DNA of 64,000 bases, from assembly GCA_028877215.1 (NCBI GenBank), contig JAPPFJ010000019.1, positions 1 to 64,000 of the forward strand. Reading direction: 5' to 3'. Positions 35,197 to 44,654 of this stretch are shown here, one piece after another. The stretch comes from Gemmatimonadota bacterium. Its GTDB lineage: Bacteria > Latescibacterota > UBA2968 > GCA-2709665. The notes under the pieces are model-generated. The model saw only the letters and a list, made by a program, of their open reading frames with translations, was not told the origin of the DNA and ran no database searches. Made by a program: the position numbers and the translations under genes. The number at the start of each line of letters is the position of its first letter. The first letter of the stretch is position 1.

Positions 35197-36962
35197 TGCG
35201 GATGATGCGACGGGACCATATCGAGGCAGAGATTCGACGGCGCGCCGACGGTTACAGGCCCCAGACCCATCTGATTGCCGACTATTACAGGGTTCGGAGG
35301 AAGATCGCGTACCCCCTCCCGATCCGCGGGATCTACCTGCCCGGAATGCCGATCCCGGGTATCCGGGCGTATCCATGGTCCATCTGGTTGGCGTGGAGCC
35401 TGGAAGAGCGAATCCTGAGCCTCGGGTGGGCGGCGTCATGGTTCAGTGACGGGGAGGCGCGCCGGTTGGCTGTCGCCGATCTTGACGCGCTGGCCGAATG
35501 GCCGTGCTACCGGCAGCTGCCGATGCCCGACCTGAGTTCGGGTCACGCGCTGCGCACCCTCTGGCAGGCCCGCACCCGTTGGGACTGGCTGCCGTCGCGC
35601 ATTCGGACGAAGATCGAGCGGGCGTTTCTCCGCCACATAGAGGACACACTCCCGTTGTCCGACGCCAGGCATGGCGCGTATGCGTGCAAGGACGATATCC
35701 TCGCGCTGGAAGCGCCCCATACCGCGCTGCACAACATCCCGTTCATCGGTACGGTAGGGCTCGCCCTTGCCGCGAACAGCATTTCGCATCCGGCGGCTGA
35801 CACGTTGAACCGCAGGCTGGAGGCGCTTCTGGGGGCGATCCTGGACCTGCGCTCCGGGGGTCATTCGGAAGGAATCGGCTACGACGGATACATCCTGGAC
35901 TTCGCCGCCGACTGGCTGGATACGCTCTCACCGTCCAGACGGAACGCCATGATGGCCCATCCTCGCTTCGGGGACGTCCTCGATGAGTCCATCGCCCTGG
36001 GAGCACCGGGCGACGTCGCGAATATAGCCCAGTTGAGCGACGCCGAACCCCGGGAGATGCCGTTTCATATATCCGGCCATGCCAAGCTCTTCCGGCACCG
36101 GGCGTCGCCGCGTACGGGCTGGTACCTGAATCGCTGCGGCCTTAGCTGGATGCGTGCGGACGCACTGGCTGCGCTTCACGGAATCGGCGATGATGATCAA
36201 TGGAAACCGCCCCGGGCAGGGGCTATGGATGCGCACTACGCGGTCGTACTCAGGAGCGGATGGGAGCCGGACGACCTGGCCGTGGCCATGGCCGCAAGCA
36301 ACTCGAAGATGAGCCACGTTCAGAACGACAACGGGACCATCGTCATCGGCGCACGGGGTCGCTGGCCGGTATCGGACCCCGGTTATCAGCAGTATATGAA
36401 GAAAAGGGAACGCGAATTCACCCTGGGGCTCACGGCGCACAATGCGCCTGTGATCAACGGGATGGCGCAGGCGGAGAAACCGGCGGACCGACGGGTGGTT
36501 CTGCGGCGGTGCGGCGGAACGACGTATTCGGCAGAACTGGACCTGACCGACTGCTATCCCGCGGAGCTGGCGTTGAAACGGGTCGTCAGAACGCTATGGC
36601 TTTCAGAAAGGGACCTGGTGGTCGCCGCCGACCGCGTGCGAGGCGCCTCCGTTGAGTCCGTCACCTATCACTGGCACGGACATCCGGACGCCGCGTGGTG
36701 GGTGCAGGACAATATGGCGCGCATCTACGCGCCCGACCTTACGTTCTGGATCGGCTCGCCCCAGGCCCGGATCACAGACGGGAACGTCGACCGTCTCCCC
36801 GGTTCCAGGGGCCAACTCACGCTGGTCGCGAACGCAGACCCGTCCGCGCCATGTGTCTGGTGGGTATTTGCGAAGGGCGATATTCAGCCCGTCGTGACCC
36901 TGCACGATCGCGGACGCGGGATTCGCGTCGGCGGCCGCAATTTTGAAATATCTCGAACTTGA
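35196..36962 (+). CDS. Heparinase II/III-like protein, first copy
   Basis: The 588-aa product has an N-terminal all-alpha part (about 1-290) and a C-terminal beta-rich part. The C-terminal part has the heparinase II/III features SHVQNDNGTIVIGARGRW, DPGYQQY and a THAHN-like block (LTAHNAPVINGMAQ). Such enzymes cleave uronic-acid-containing polysaccharides by beta-elimination. No signal peptide is apparent, so it may act on imported oligosaccharide. The ATG at 35196 is chosen because it forms a TGATG overlap with the gene before it; a TTG at 35193 is also possible. Substrate is not deducible. Confidence 0.7.
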   Translation: MRMMRRDHIEAEIRRRADGYRPQTHLIADYYRVRRKIAYPLPIRGIYLPGMPIPGIRAYPWSIWLAWSLEERILSLGWAASWFSDGEARRLAVADLDALAEWPCYRQLPMPDLSSGHALRTLWQARTRWDWLPSRIRTKIERAFLRHIEDTLPLSDARHGAYACKDDILALEAPHTALHNIPFIGTVGLALAANSISHPAADTLNRRLEALLGAILDLRSGGHSEGIGYDGYILDFAADWLDTLSPSRRNAMMAHPRFGDVLDESIALGAPGDVANIAQLSDAEPREMPFHISGHAKLFRHRASPRTGWYLNRCGLSWMRADALAALHGIGDDDQWKPPRAGAMDAHYAVVLRSGWEPDDLAVAMAASNSKMSHVQNDNGTIVIGARGRWPVSDPGYQQYMKKREREFTLGLTAHNAPVINGMAQAEKPADRRVVLRRCGGTTYSAELDLTDCYPAELALKRVVRTLWLSERDLVVAADRVRGASVESVTYHWHGHPDAAWWVQDNMARIYAPDLTFWIGSPQARITDGNVDRLPGSRGQLTLVANADPSAPCVWWVFAKGDIQPVVTLHDRGRGIRVGGRNFEISRT

Positions 36963-36978
36963 CAGAAGGAACCCTTGA

Positions 36979-38922
36979 ATGAACGCTTCGAAGATCTGCG
37001 ACGTCCCTTTCATGGCGCCCTCCAACTCCACCGGGGAGCTTATCTTCGACCCCGGACTCGGCCGCCGCGTACTCTACCAGTCCATGTTCTCCGCGGTCCC
37101 CGGCCGACCGCCGGCTCTGGTACGCACAGACTTCGAGCGACACGAATATGCGTCATTCGCCCAACCGGAAGGCAGGGGATCGTGGAAGGTCCGTCTCCTT
37201 TCCGACAACAAGCTCTGGTTCGGGATGAACGGACCGGGGCAACTCGCGTGCTTCAACCCGATGGCCGAGTCATGGGAAGACGTTCCGCCGCATCGTCCGT
37301 CCTCGAAGAACACCCATCTCACGGACGTGGTCGAGGGACCGGACGGACGGCTTTACATGCCAGGCTACCCCTCCGGCAACTGTGTGAGTTTCGACCGGAG
37401 CACCGGAGAATACAGGGACGTCCCCGTGGCGGAAAGCAACCACCAGCTCTTCGCCGCTTGTGTCACCGACGGCGGAAACATCGGCATTCTGAACGGCCTC
37501 CAGCACGGCGTCTATTCTTTCGACCCCCGCACGAATGACGTCAACGTCGTGTCGCCGCCCCACCTGACAGGCCGGCCTGATGCCTACAGCGGCTTCCTGC
37601 GGCTCGGGGACCAGTTCCTTGTCACCGTCGGCGACCCTGAGGGCGGTATTGAAATCTGTCGGTTTTCCGCGTTCGACCTCAGCTTCCTCGGTTCTTTCGT
37701 TGTCACGACGGCGATCACCTCCGGACGGAACCTGATGGCCTCCCCGGACGGCCGCCCTTTCCTGAGCGTGGACGACGGTTACATCTACGCCATCGACCTC
37801 GAAACACATGCGGCCGACCTCGTTTGCCGCATCCCTCACGTTCCAAGCCGCGGCAACTACTATTTCCTTGACGAGCATCGGGTCCTCTTCGCCGGCCATT
37901 CGCAGTATTACGGCATCTGCGACATCAGGACCGCCGAACTCGATCTCCACCGGACACGGATCGAGAATCCGCCCATCGGCATCTTTTCCATCCTGCCGAC
38001 ATCTTCCGGGGACATCTACTGCTCAGCCCATCTGGGCCTTTCCCTCACGCGTGTGGAACCTGAGACGAAACGGGCGGACATGCTGGGCCTGACGTACAAC
38101 GGTTCCGGCGAGATCTACGGCAGCGCGGAAGCCCGCGGCGACATTTACAGCATCTCGTACACTCACAACGTCCTCACCGTGTACAATCCGAATCGACCCT
38201 GGCGGCCCGGACCGGCGGAGGGCGACAACCCCAGGAATCTGGGCCCGATGGGCGACGAGCAGTACCGGCCCGTCACCGGCATTCTCAATGGACCGGGCAA
38301 CAGACTCTACGTCGGATCCATGCCTGACTACGGGGCCCGTGGCGGCGCGCTTACCGTTGTCAATCCGGAAGACAACAGCCACAAGTCGTACCGGCACCTG
38401 GTTCCCGACCATTCCATCCTGGGTCTGGCCGCAGGCCCCGAACACGTATACCTCGGTACCAGCATTGTCGCGGACGGCTATATCCGGCCCGCCGCGGGCA
38501 ACGCCCGTTTTCTGATTTTCGATCCGGTAACCGAAACCGTCCTGTACGAACGGGAAATCGACGGCGCCCGGAGTCTCATCACGATGGGATGCGGCGCCGG
38601 CCGCGTCTTTTTCTGGTCCGACGACCACGAGGGCGGCAGCCGTCTCTTCGCGATCCGCCTTTCGGACCGCGCCGTCAACGCCGTCAGCATTCCGTTCGCC
38701 AGCGGCAGACCCCACAACCGGCCGATGGTGGCGGACGCGAACGGCGATCTCTACTTCACCCACGGCAACCGCATCGTCCGCCTCAACCCCGCAACCACAG
38801 CGCTAACCGTCGCGCACACCGGGGGCCCCGGCCAGAACCCGATTCTGGCCGCCGCAGGCAGCCGGATCCTTTTTACCCGGGGACATGAGCTCTGGCAACT
38901 CATGCCTGAACAGCCGCATTAG
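36979..38922 (+). CDS. Beta-propeller protein of the carbohydrate cluster
   Basis: The 647-aa product consists of repeated beta-strand units with GxLY/GxIY motifs (for example GRLYMPGYPSGNCVSFDRST, GDIYCSAHLGLSLTRVEPET). This suggests an SMP-30/NHL or PQQ-type propeller of six to eight blades, possibly two. No signal peptide is seen. AAGGA lies 8 nt before the ATG. It sits between two heparinase-like genes with gaps of 16 and 17 bp, so it is surely part of the same transcript. It could be a lyase of the oligogalacturonate-lyase kind or a non-enzymatic binding protein; catalytic residues are not identified. Confidence 0.65.
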   Translation: MNASKICDVPFMAPSNSTGELIFDPGLGRRVLYQSMFSAVPGRPPALVRTDFERHEYASFAQPEGRGSWKVRLLSDNKLWFGMNGPGQLACFNPMAESWEDVPPHRPSSKNTHLTDVVEGPDGRLYMPGYPSGNCVSFDRSTGEYRDVPVAESNHQLFAACVTDGGNIGILNGLQHGVYSFDPRTNDVNVVSPPHLTGRPDAYSGFLRLGDQFLVTVGDPEGGIEICRFSAFDLSFLGSFVVTTAITSGRNLMASPDGRPFLSVDDGYIYAIDLETHAADLVCRIPHVPSRGNYYFLDEHRVLFAGHSQYYGICDIRTAELDLHRTRIENPPIGIFSILPTSSGDIYCSAHLGLSLTRVEPETKRADMLGLTYNGSGEIYGSAEARGDIYSISYTHNVLTVYNPNRPWRPGPAEGDNPRNLGPMGDEQYRPVTGILNGPGNRLYVGSMPDYGARGGALTVVNPEDNSHKSYRHLVPDHSILGLAAGPEHVYLGTSIVADGYIRPAAGNARFLIFDPVTETVLYEREIDGARSLITMGCGAGRVFFWSDDHEGGSRLFAIRLSDRAVNAVSIPFASGRPHNRPMVADANGDLYFTHGNRIVRLNPATTALTVAHTGGPGQNPILAAAGSRILFTRGHELWQLMPEQPH

Positions 38923-38939
38923 CGTATTGGAAACGCACC

Positions 38940-41066
38940 GTGAAAACCGGCCCTGACTGGAAGTCCCGAATTCGCCCGGACCACCCGCGGATCTTCATCA
39001 ACCGCGACACGCTTCCGGCAATCCGCGTCCGCGCGTCGACCGTCTGTAAAGACCATTACCTCAAGGTCAGGTCTTTCGCCGCGGCGAGTCCGCCGGACAC
39101 GGGATGGGCCGCCATCGACCGGCCGCCGCCGCTGCCCGACGGTACGGAAGTGCGGGATTGGGGCCACCGGATGATGTGCTCGGCCATCGTCTATCTCCTG
39201 GAGCCCGCCGCCGATCGGCTGGCCCGACTCGTTTCCGAACTGCGCGCCAGCGCCGAATACTACCACGCCTGTTACGCCGAGGATGAGTCCGTAAACTGGT
39301 ACGCCGCCAGCCGTGCCGCGTGCCTGGTAACGCTTGATTGGATCTGGAACGACCTTGAGGAGAACGACCGGCGAGCGATCGCGCTGCGGCTGCTCGACCA
39401 CGTGGACGAAGCGCTCCACAAACCAGGCATCCGCCGTCGCAACGGTTCCGACCACCGCAGCGGATTCTACGGCGCGCCCAGCCTGGCCTGGTTCGCGGGG
39501 CTCATGCTCCACGAAGAAGGCATCGACGATACCAGGGCGGCCCGTTTTCTCGAAAAGGGCTATGACGACCACGTCAGGCTGCTGGCTCATCGCGCGTCCG
39601 CGTGCGGCGACGACGGCGGCGAAGCCTCGCCCACGCTCGGATACGCGTTCGGCGAATACCCGCTGGCGCAATGGAATTTCATCCATACCCTTCATTCGTC
39701 GACCGGTGAAGACATATCCGGCAACTGGCCGCACATCCGGATGTTTCCCAACTACGTGATCTGGAACTGGCTGCCGGGCGACCTGGAGTTCGGTTATGGA
39801 GACAACACACATACAGACAACAGTATGCGGACGATCTGGATGTACACCCATATGTCTCACATTATGCACTTTTTCGGTCAATCCCATCCGGAGTGGGCCG
39901 GACTCGCACGACATATACGGGACATGGCCGGCGGCGGCTTTCCGCTGGATAAGTGGGCCGTTTACCCGTTTCTGCTCGACGGCCTCGACAGCGCGCCGCC
40001 TGCCGCGGGGCCGGACATCCTGCCGCCCGCGCGCCACTTCGAAAACCTGGGTCAGGTTTTCATGCGTTCCGGCTCCGGCGACCACGACACCTATGCCCTT
40101 TTTTGCGGTGGGGGCAGCCTGAGAAGCCACCGCCATTACGACGCAACGCACTTCACCATCTTCAAAAAGGGATTCCTTGCCCTGGACAGCGGCACCCGCA
40201 TGGGCAATACCGACAACCTGCAGAATTACTACGCGCAGACCGTCGCCCACAACTGCATATTGATCAAGATGCCCGGCGAGGCGCCGTCGCCCTACTGGAA
40301 CGGCGAGGTCTACGGGCAGGCGGGAGGACAGAACAAAACCACCGGTTCCGAAATAACCGCCTTCGAAACCAACCCCCACTTCACCTACGTCGCCGCTGAC
40401 GCCACCCCGGTCTACAACGGCGAAAAATGCGCCCTCATGGTACGCCAGTTCGTCTTTCTTCCGCCGGACCATTTCGTCGTGTTCGATCGCGTCACGTCCA
40501 CCAGCGCCGGCTACGCCAAGACCTGGCTCATGCACCATGCCAAAGAGCCCGTGGTTGACGGCAGCATATGGACGTCGGATCAGGACCGGGGACGCATTCT
40601 CGCCCGGACACTCTTGCCCGAAGACGCCACTCTCGAAAAGGTAGGCGGACCCGGAAAGGAGTTCCTGGCCGACGGCGTCAACTATGCGATCGACGCCGGC
40701 CCTTCGAAGCTCATCGTCGAAAACAAATATCCGATTGGAAGAATGCACTACGAGGAGGTTCCGGAGCTGATGGGCCGCTGGCGGATGGAAGTCAGACCGG
40801 GCGCGGCCCGTAAGGACGACGCATTCCTGCACCTGATACAGGTTGGCGATCAATCCGTTCGCTCGATGAGTGAGGCGAAGGCCGCCGTGAACGGGGCCAA
40901 CGTGGAACTCAGCTTCCGCGGAACCGATGAAGAGATCTTCGTTTCCTTCGAGGCAGGGGGAGAGACCGGCGGCCGCGTCACGCGCGTGCGGCGTGGAGAG
41001 ACGGTCGTGGAAAAGGCCCTCGCCCGGGATGTTCAGGCTCAGGAAGGCCTCGCGGTACCCGGCTGA
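38940..41066 (+). CDS. Heparinase II/III-like polysaccharide lyase, second copy
   Basis: The 708-aa product starts at GTG. The N-terminal alpha/alpha toroid contains DWIWNDLEENDRRAIALRLL. The C-terminal beta-sandwich has the expected catalytic-type region, SLRSHRHYDATHFTIFKKG, then ALDSGTRMG and VAHNCILIKMPGE. The His/Tyr arrangement (SHRHYDATH) is closer to canonical heparinase II than the first copy. No signal peptide is apparent. It is probably the main lyase of the cluster, with the DapA-family aldolase 60 bp downstream handling a released keto-sugar. Confidence 0.8.
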   Translation: MKTGPDWKSRIRPDHPRIFINRDTLPAIRVRASTVCKDHYLKVRSFAAASPPDTGWAAIDRPPPLPDGTEVRDWGHRMMCSAIVYLLEPAADRLARLVSELRASAEYYHACYAEDESVNWYAASRAACLVTLDWIWNDLEENDRRAIALRLLDHVDEALHKPGIRRRNGSDHRSGFYGAPSLAWFAGLMLHEEGIDDTRAARFLEKGYDDHVRLLAHRASACGDDGGEASPTLGYAFGEYPLAQWNFIHTLHSSTGEDISGNWPHIRMFPNYVIWNWLPGDLEFGYGDNTHTDNSMRTIWMYTHMSHIMHFFGQSHPEWAGLARHIRDMAGGGFPLDKWAVYPFLLDGLDSAPPAAGPDILPPARHFENLGQVFMRSGSGDHDTYALFCGGGSLRSHRHYDATHFTIFKKGFLALDSGTRMGNTDNLQNYYAQTVAHNCILIKMPGEAPSPYWNGEVYGQAGGQNKTTGSEITAFETNPHFTYVAADATPVYNGEKCALMVRQFVFLPPDHFVVFDRVTSTSAGYAKTWLMHHAKEPVVDGSIWTSDQDRGRILARTLLPEDATLEKVGGPGKEFLADGVNYAIDAGPSKLIVENKYPIGRMHYEEVPELMGRWRMEVRPGAARKDDAFLHLIQVGDQSVRSMSEAKAAVNGANVELSFRGTDEEIFVSFEAGGETGGRVTRVRRGETVVEKALARDVQAQEGLAVPG

Positions 41067-41126
41067 GTTCGATCCGGGGCCCGCGAAGGAAGTCCGGTTC
41101 TCCACACTTTAACCAAGAGACGTCAA

Positions 41127-42029
41127 ATGAACGAATTCCGCGGCATCTATCCCGCCCTGATCACGCCGATGACGCGTGATGGCGACTTTAACGAAGATGC
41201 CTTCCGCCGGCTTATGGAGTACAACATAGAATCGGGCGCCCACGGTTTCTGGGTTGCCGGGGGCGCCGGTGAAAGCGTCCTGCTGGAGGACGAGGAAAAC
41301 GCCCGTATCGCCGGATCCGCCGCCGATCAGGCCGCCGGTCGCGCGAAAATCATCATGCACGTGGGGGCGGTCACCACTGTGCGCGCCGCAAGGATGGCTG
41401 AAAACGCCGCGGAGGCCGGGGTTGACGCCGTCTGCGCCGTGCCTCCTTTCTTCTACCGGCCCGGACCCGACGAAATCGTCGAACACTACCGGGTGGTGGG
41501 CGCCGCGGCGGACCTTCCGCTCTTCGTCTACAACCTTCCAGGCGCCACGGGCGTGGAGATCACCCTCGAACTGGCTGAGAAGATTCAGGAGCATGTACCG
41601 CAACTGGCCGGCCTGAAACACTCCGCTCCGGCATTCGCAAACACGCGCCATTTCGCCAGGATGGGCCTTTCGTGCCTTATAGGCAGCGCAGCGCTGCTCC
41701 TACCCGCGCTCACCATCGGCGCTTCAGGCTGCGTGGACGGCCCGCTTGCGCTGTCTCCGGATGTGTGGGTCAATATCTGGACCGCGTACCACCGCGGTGA
41801 CATCAAGTCTTCGGAGGCCGAACAGAAACGGGCGGCCGATCTCTATACGATCTTCAACCGCGTGGGATATATCGCGTCCATGAAGGCCCTGATATCCGAA
41901 AAACTCGGAATCGACTGCGGCGACCCCCGCCCCCCGCAGCGTCCGCTGACCAGCGAGGAGAGAGCCTTTGTCATCCGGACGGCGACGGCACTGGGAATGA
42001 TGGGAATCGAAGGGCAGGATGGCGATTGA
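41127..42029 (+). CDS. DapA/N-acetylneuraminate lyase family aldolase
   Basis: The 300-aa product is a class I aldolase barrel with the Schiff-base Lys164 (AGLKHS) and the proton-relay Tyr135 (FVYNLPG). The substrate loop reads GGAGES in place of the GTTGE or GSTGE found in DapA and NanA, so it is unlikely to be the lysine-pathway enzyme. Members near uronate or polysaccharide genes cleave 2-keto-3-deoxy sugars, the products expected after a lyase. This fits the two heparinase-like genes upstream but is inferred. Confidence 0.82.
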   Translation: MNEFRGIYPALITPMTRDGDFNEDAFRRLMEYNIESGAHGFWVAGGAGESVLLEDEENARIAGSAADQAAGRAKIIMHVGAVTTVRAARMAENAAEAGVDAVCAVPPFFYRPGPDEIVEHYRVVGAAADLPLFVYNLPGATGVEITLELAEKIQEHVPQLAGLKHSAPAFANTRHFARMGLSCLIGSAALLLPALTIGASGCVDGPLALSPDVWVNIWTAYHRGDIKSSEAEQKRAADLYTIFNRVGYIASMKALISEKLGIDCGDPRPPQRPLTSEERAFVIRTATALGMMGIEGQDGD

Positions 42030-42107
42030 CCGCTCATGGCCGAGACGATTTCCCGTTCGAAAGCTTTGTGCTGCGCCCTATGAACCTCAATCACGGAGAC
42101 CGCCCTT

Positions 42108-43016
42108 ATGATTCCCCTGCTCAGCAGCCTGTGCTACGGACCGCTCGAAGTCTGTCAGCTCCCGCGGACATGGTGGAAGGTTCTGCTGCGTAACGCGAAC
42201 ATACTCGACGAAGAGTACCCGGACGTCAGCGAAGGCCTGGACAAATCCGTCCTGGAAGTGCTGAATCTGGACAGATCGAAGACCCTGGCCTATCTGCGGG
42301 AAAACATGCCCGGCTACCTGCAGTTCGAAGCCTGGGTCCTCCGGCAGAACGATGGAGCGCTCGATCGTAATTCGATCGACAACTGGAACGAATCCGTACG
42401 CACCCGAATCCACACACGGCCGGACAAGCTCGAGGAAACCACGGGTGACATCGGCATACCCAATGACGGCGCGGTCACGTCCGCCGTGGTCCTCAACGGC
42501 CTCCAGGACTGGTCGCTTTTCTACAATCGCGACCTCAAGGGGGAATTCTCTGCCCTGGACGGTCGCGTTGTGCCCCTCATCTCAAGCCTGGACTACGGCC
42601 CGCTCAACGTCTGCCAGCTCCCGCGAACGTGGCTGAAGATACTCCTCAGATCACGGAACCTGCTGCACCCCGACTATCCGGACATGACCGAAGACGGCCT
42701 GGATCCCCGTGCTCTGCGCACTGTGAACGTCGAGCCGCACGACGCCGTATGTTTCATCCGGGACAACGCGCCGTCCTATCTCGACTTCGAAGCCTGGATT
42801 CTAGGAGAAAACGACGGACGTGTGGACGCGGGCGCCGTAGACGCATGGAACGCGTTTGTGCGAAACCGGATCCACTCAAATGAGAAAATCGTGGACATCC
42901 ACAATACACTGGGCCTGGAAAACGACGGCAGCCTGACCTCCGCCGTCGTCCTGAACCACATTGAAGACTGGCACTTTGCCCACGCCGACCTGACGGGCGG
43001 GGGCGGCGCTTCGTGA
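42108..43016 (+). CDS. Protein with two tandem DUF5069-like domains
   Basis: The 302-aa product is an internal duplication. Residues 1-140 and 155-300 share YGPL-VCQLPRTW-K-LLR, Y-D--E, a Y/F-L-FEAW block and an NDG-LTSAVVLN end. The pattern (LPRTWWKVLLR, then AWVLRQNDG..., then WNESVRTR) resembles DUF5069, whose function is unknown. GGAG lies about 9 nt before the ATG. It is the last gene of the carbohydrate run before the 1.6-kb empty region. No signal peptide or catalytic motif is visible. Confidence 0.65.
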   Translation: MIPLLSSLCYGPLEVCQLPRTWWKVLLRNANILDEEYPDVSEGLDKSVLEVLNLDRSKTLAYLRENMPGYLQFEAWVLRQNDGALDRNSIDNWNESVRTRIHTRPDKLEETTGDIGIPNDGAVTSAVVLNGLQDWSLFYNRDLKGEFSALDGRVVPLISSLDYGPLNVCQLPRTWLKILLRSRNLLHPDYPDMTEDGLDPRALRTVNVEPHDAVCFIRDNAPSYLDFEAWILGENDGRVDAGAVDAWNAFVRNRIHSNEKIVDIHNTLGLENDGSLTSAVVLNHIEDWHFAHADLTGGGGAS

Positions 43017-43093
43017 CACCGGCGTCAACGTCCGGGCGCCTGCTCCCGTTTTTCGCATTTCTATGATCACTCATTTTGCCATCAGTTAGTTGT

Positions 43094-43122
43094 TGACATC
43101 TTCAGATTTATGTATTAAAATA
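43094..43122 (+). promoter_or_regulatory. Near-consensus sigma-70 promoter before the WD40 array
   Basis: TTGACA (43094-43099) and TAAAAT (43117-43122) are separated by exactly 17 bp in an AT-rich patch. Transcription would begin near 43130, about 1.5 kb upstream of the first WD40 gene. No comparable promoter was seen in the later intergenic gaps. Confidence 0.75.
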
Positions 43123-43257
43123 CCGTTAAATTCGGGTATTAGTTTTTATTGTCGGCAGAAGGGTTAGCGTGGCCGATCTTTCAGGTGCAGTCGGAATTTC
43201 AACCCACGTGTATCATGGGAACGGCCTACGCCCAATAATTACGTTTCAACAGTTTCA

Positions 43258-43340
43258 GGAAAGGTGGTGATATTCGGATCCACGTCGCCAAGCGTTGTGC
43301 CGATGTACATCTTCGCGAGAAACTGTGGTTCGGGGCAAGT
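43258..43340. repeat. Leader element, copy 1
   Basis: Has the conserved core from the Shine-Dalgarno-like AAGGTGGTGAT (one base off the common form) through the GGTTCGGGGCAAG end. No coding gene follows it; the related unit at 43821 comes 560 bp later. Confidence 0.8.
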
Positions 43341-43572
43341 GTTGGAATCATACGCTTCGCTGTGTGAGTGATCGAGCGGTCGTGCTGAAGCACGTATCCC
43401 AGGCTTTTGCATGTCGCCGTCACACCCTCCAGGTCAATTCCTGAATCCCATCAAGCACAGTCTCTTCGTACGGTATAATCACGGGTTCCACCTCGTAACC
43501 ACGTGAGTCTCCCGGCTGATTGTGATTGCGTGGCGCGCCCTGCGCCGTCACCACAGTCAGGTCCCCTAACTT

Positions 43573-43795
43573 GTGATTCGCAGTCCGTGTGTGGCCGAGC
43601 GGCGCGCCCTGCGCCTGAATCCCGGTCAAGTACGGGGATCACGCGAGCCACAGTTTCGGGGTGCGGTTCGGCGACGTGTCTTCCGCTTCAATTTCCCGGT
43701 AATTCATCATAATCTCGGGTTCACGGCCCGGTCGCTGCTGAATGGCCCGCCTTGCGCTTGAATCTGTCAGCTAATGCCGGTACCCGCGTGAACAA
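43573..43795. repeat. Direct repeat 1 in the WD40-array leader
   Basis: About 223 bp nearly identical to 44353-44574, covering the CAGTCCGTGTGTGGCCGAG module, GACGTGTCTTCCGCTTCAAT and the ATCTGTCAGCTAATGCC end. Confidence 0.75.
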
Positions 43796-43820
43796 TTAAG
43801 CTCCCCATCTAATCGCGATC

Positions 43821-43903
43821 GGAAGGGAGGTGATATTCGGATCCACGTCGCCAAACGTTTTACCGCTGTACATCTACGTGAGAAACTGTGGCTCGGGGCA
43901 AGT
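43821..43903. repeat. Leader element, copy 2
   Basis: Core AAGGGAGGTGATATTCGGATCC, with the GCTCGGGGCAAG end. It is separated from copy 1 by a similar 480-bp sequence, so the whole leader unit appears duplicated. Confidence 0.8.
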
Positions 43904-44352
43904 TGCCGCAATGAACCTTGCGCTGTGTAAGTGATCGAGCGATATATCTGAAATATCTGCACAAGGACTCTTCATATCGCCGTCGCACTCTCCAGGTCAA
44001 TTCCTGAATCCCATCAAGCACAGTCTCTTCATAGGGTTTAATCACAGGTTCCACCCCGTAACCACGTGAATCTCGGGGCTGAGTATGAATGGGTGGCGCG
44101 CCCTGCGGTTTCACCACAGTCTGTCCCCGTCATTCGTATGCCTCGCTGTCCCAGGTGTGGTTGTTCGGCGCGCCTTGCGCCACGATCACAGTCATTCACG
44201 CTGCTCACGTGAATCGACGTCCGGGGTGTGGCTGCATGGTGTGCCTTGAGCGTCAATCACAGATAATCACTGGTATCATACGTTAATTACAGTCCCGGGT
44301 GTGGTGGGTCGGCGCGCCCTGCGCCTTCACCACAGGCAGTTCCCCCTGTTAA

Positions 44353-44574
44353 GTGATTCGCAGTCCGTGTGTGGCCGAGCGGCGCGCCCTGCGCCTCAAT
44401 CCCGGTCAGGTACGGGAATCATGTGAGCCACAGTTCGGGGCGTGATTCGGCGACGTGTCTTCCGCTTCAATTTCCCGGTAATTCACCATAATCACGGGTT
44501 CACGGCCCGGGTGCGGCCGAGCGGCGTGCCTTGCGCTTGAATCTGCCAGCTAATGCCTGCACTCACGTGAACAA
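44353..44574. repeat. Direct repeat 2 in the WD40-array leader
   Basis: Partner of 43573-43795, in the same orientation and about 780 bp downstream. Confidence 0.75.
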
Positions 44575-44654
44575 CAGTTCCGGGTATGGCAGTGCGGTTC
44601 GATCAATGTCGATCCGTTTAGTCACTTTCATTCCCGGTCAGGGAGGACACTCAG

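Larger units (their letters stand above)
43532..44535. repeat. Degenerate GGCGCGCC module array
   Basis: Copies of a 60-80-bp module carry GGCGCGCC(C/T)TGCGCC at 43532, 43601, 44095, 44167, 44311 and 44381. Altered cores lie at 43744, 44238 and 44522. Several are followed by TCACGTGA-like palindromes or CACAGT. Spacing is uneven, so it is not a simple tandem repeat. Confidence 0.65.
43017..44654. other. 1.6-kb region without a gene, repeat-rich leader of the WD40 array
   Basis: No frame here shows protein-family similarity. In order it holds a strong promoter (43094-43122), a leader element (43258-43340), the first direct repeat (43573-43795), a second leader element (43821-43903), and the second direct repeat (44353-44574). 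Throughout 43530-44535 are nine degenerate copies of a module centred on GGCGCGCCCTGCGCC, often followed by a TCACGTGA-like palindrome. The left half thus looks like a duplicated leader without a WD40 gene between the copies. Confidence 0.7.

Noticed and set aside
38919..41105. Minus-strand open frame of 728 codons
   Set aside because: It mirrors the second heparinase-like gene, which has clear family motifs on the plus strand; the antisense product has no recognisable domain.
43226..43423. Small minus-strand frames in the leader region
   Set aside because: They arise from the antisense of the leader element and recur in every copy with stops at different places; base changes follow the plus-strand frame better.
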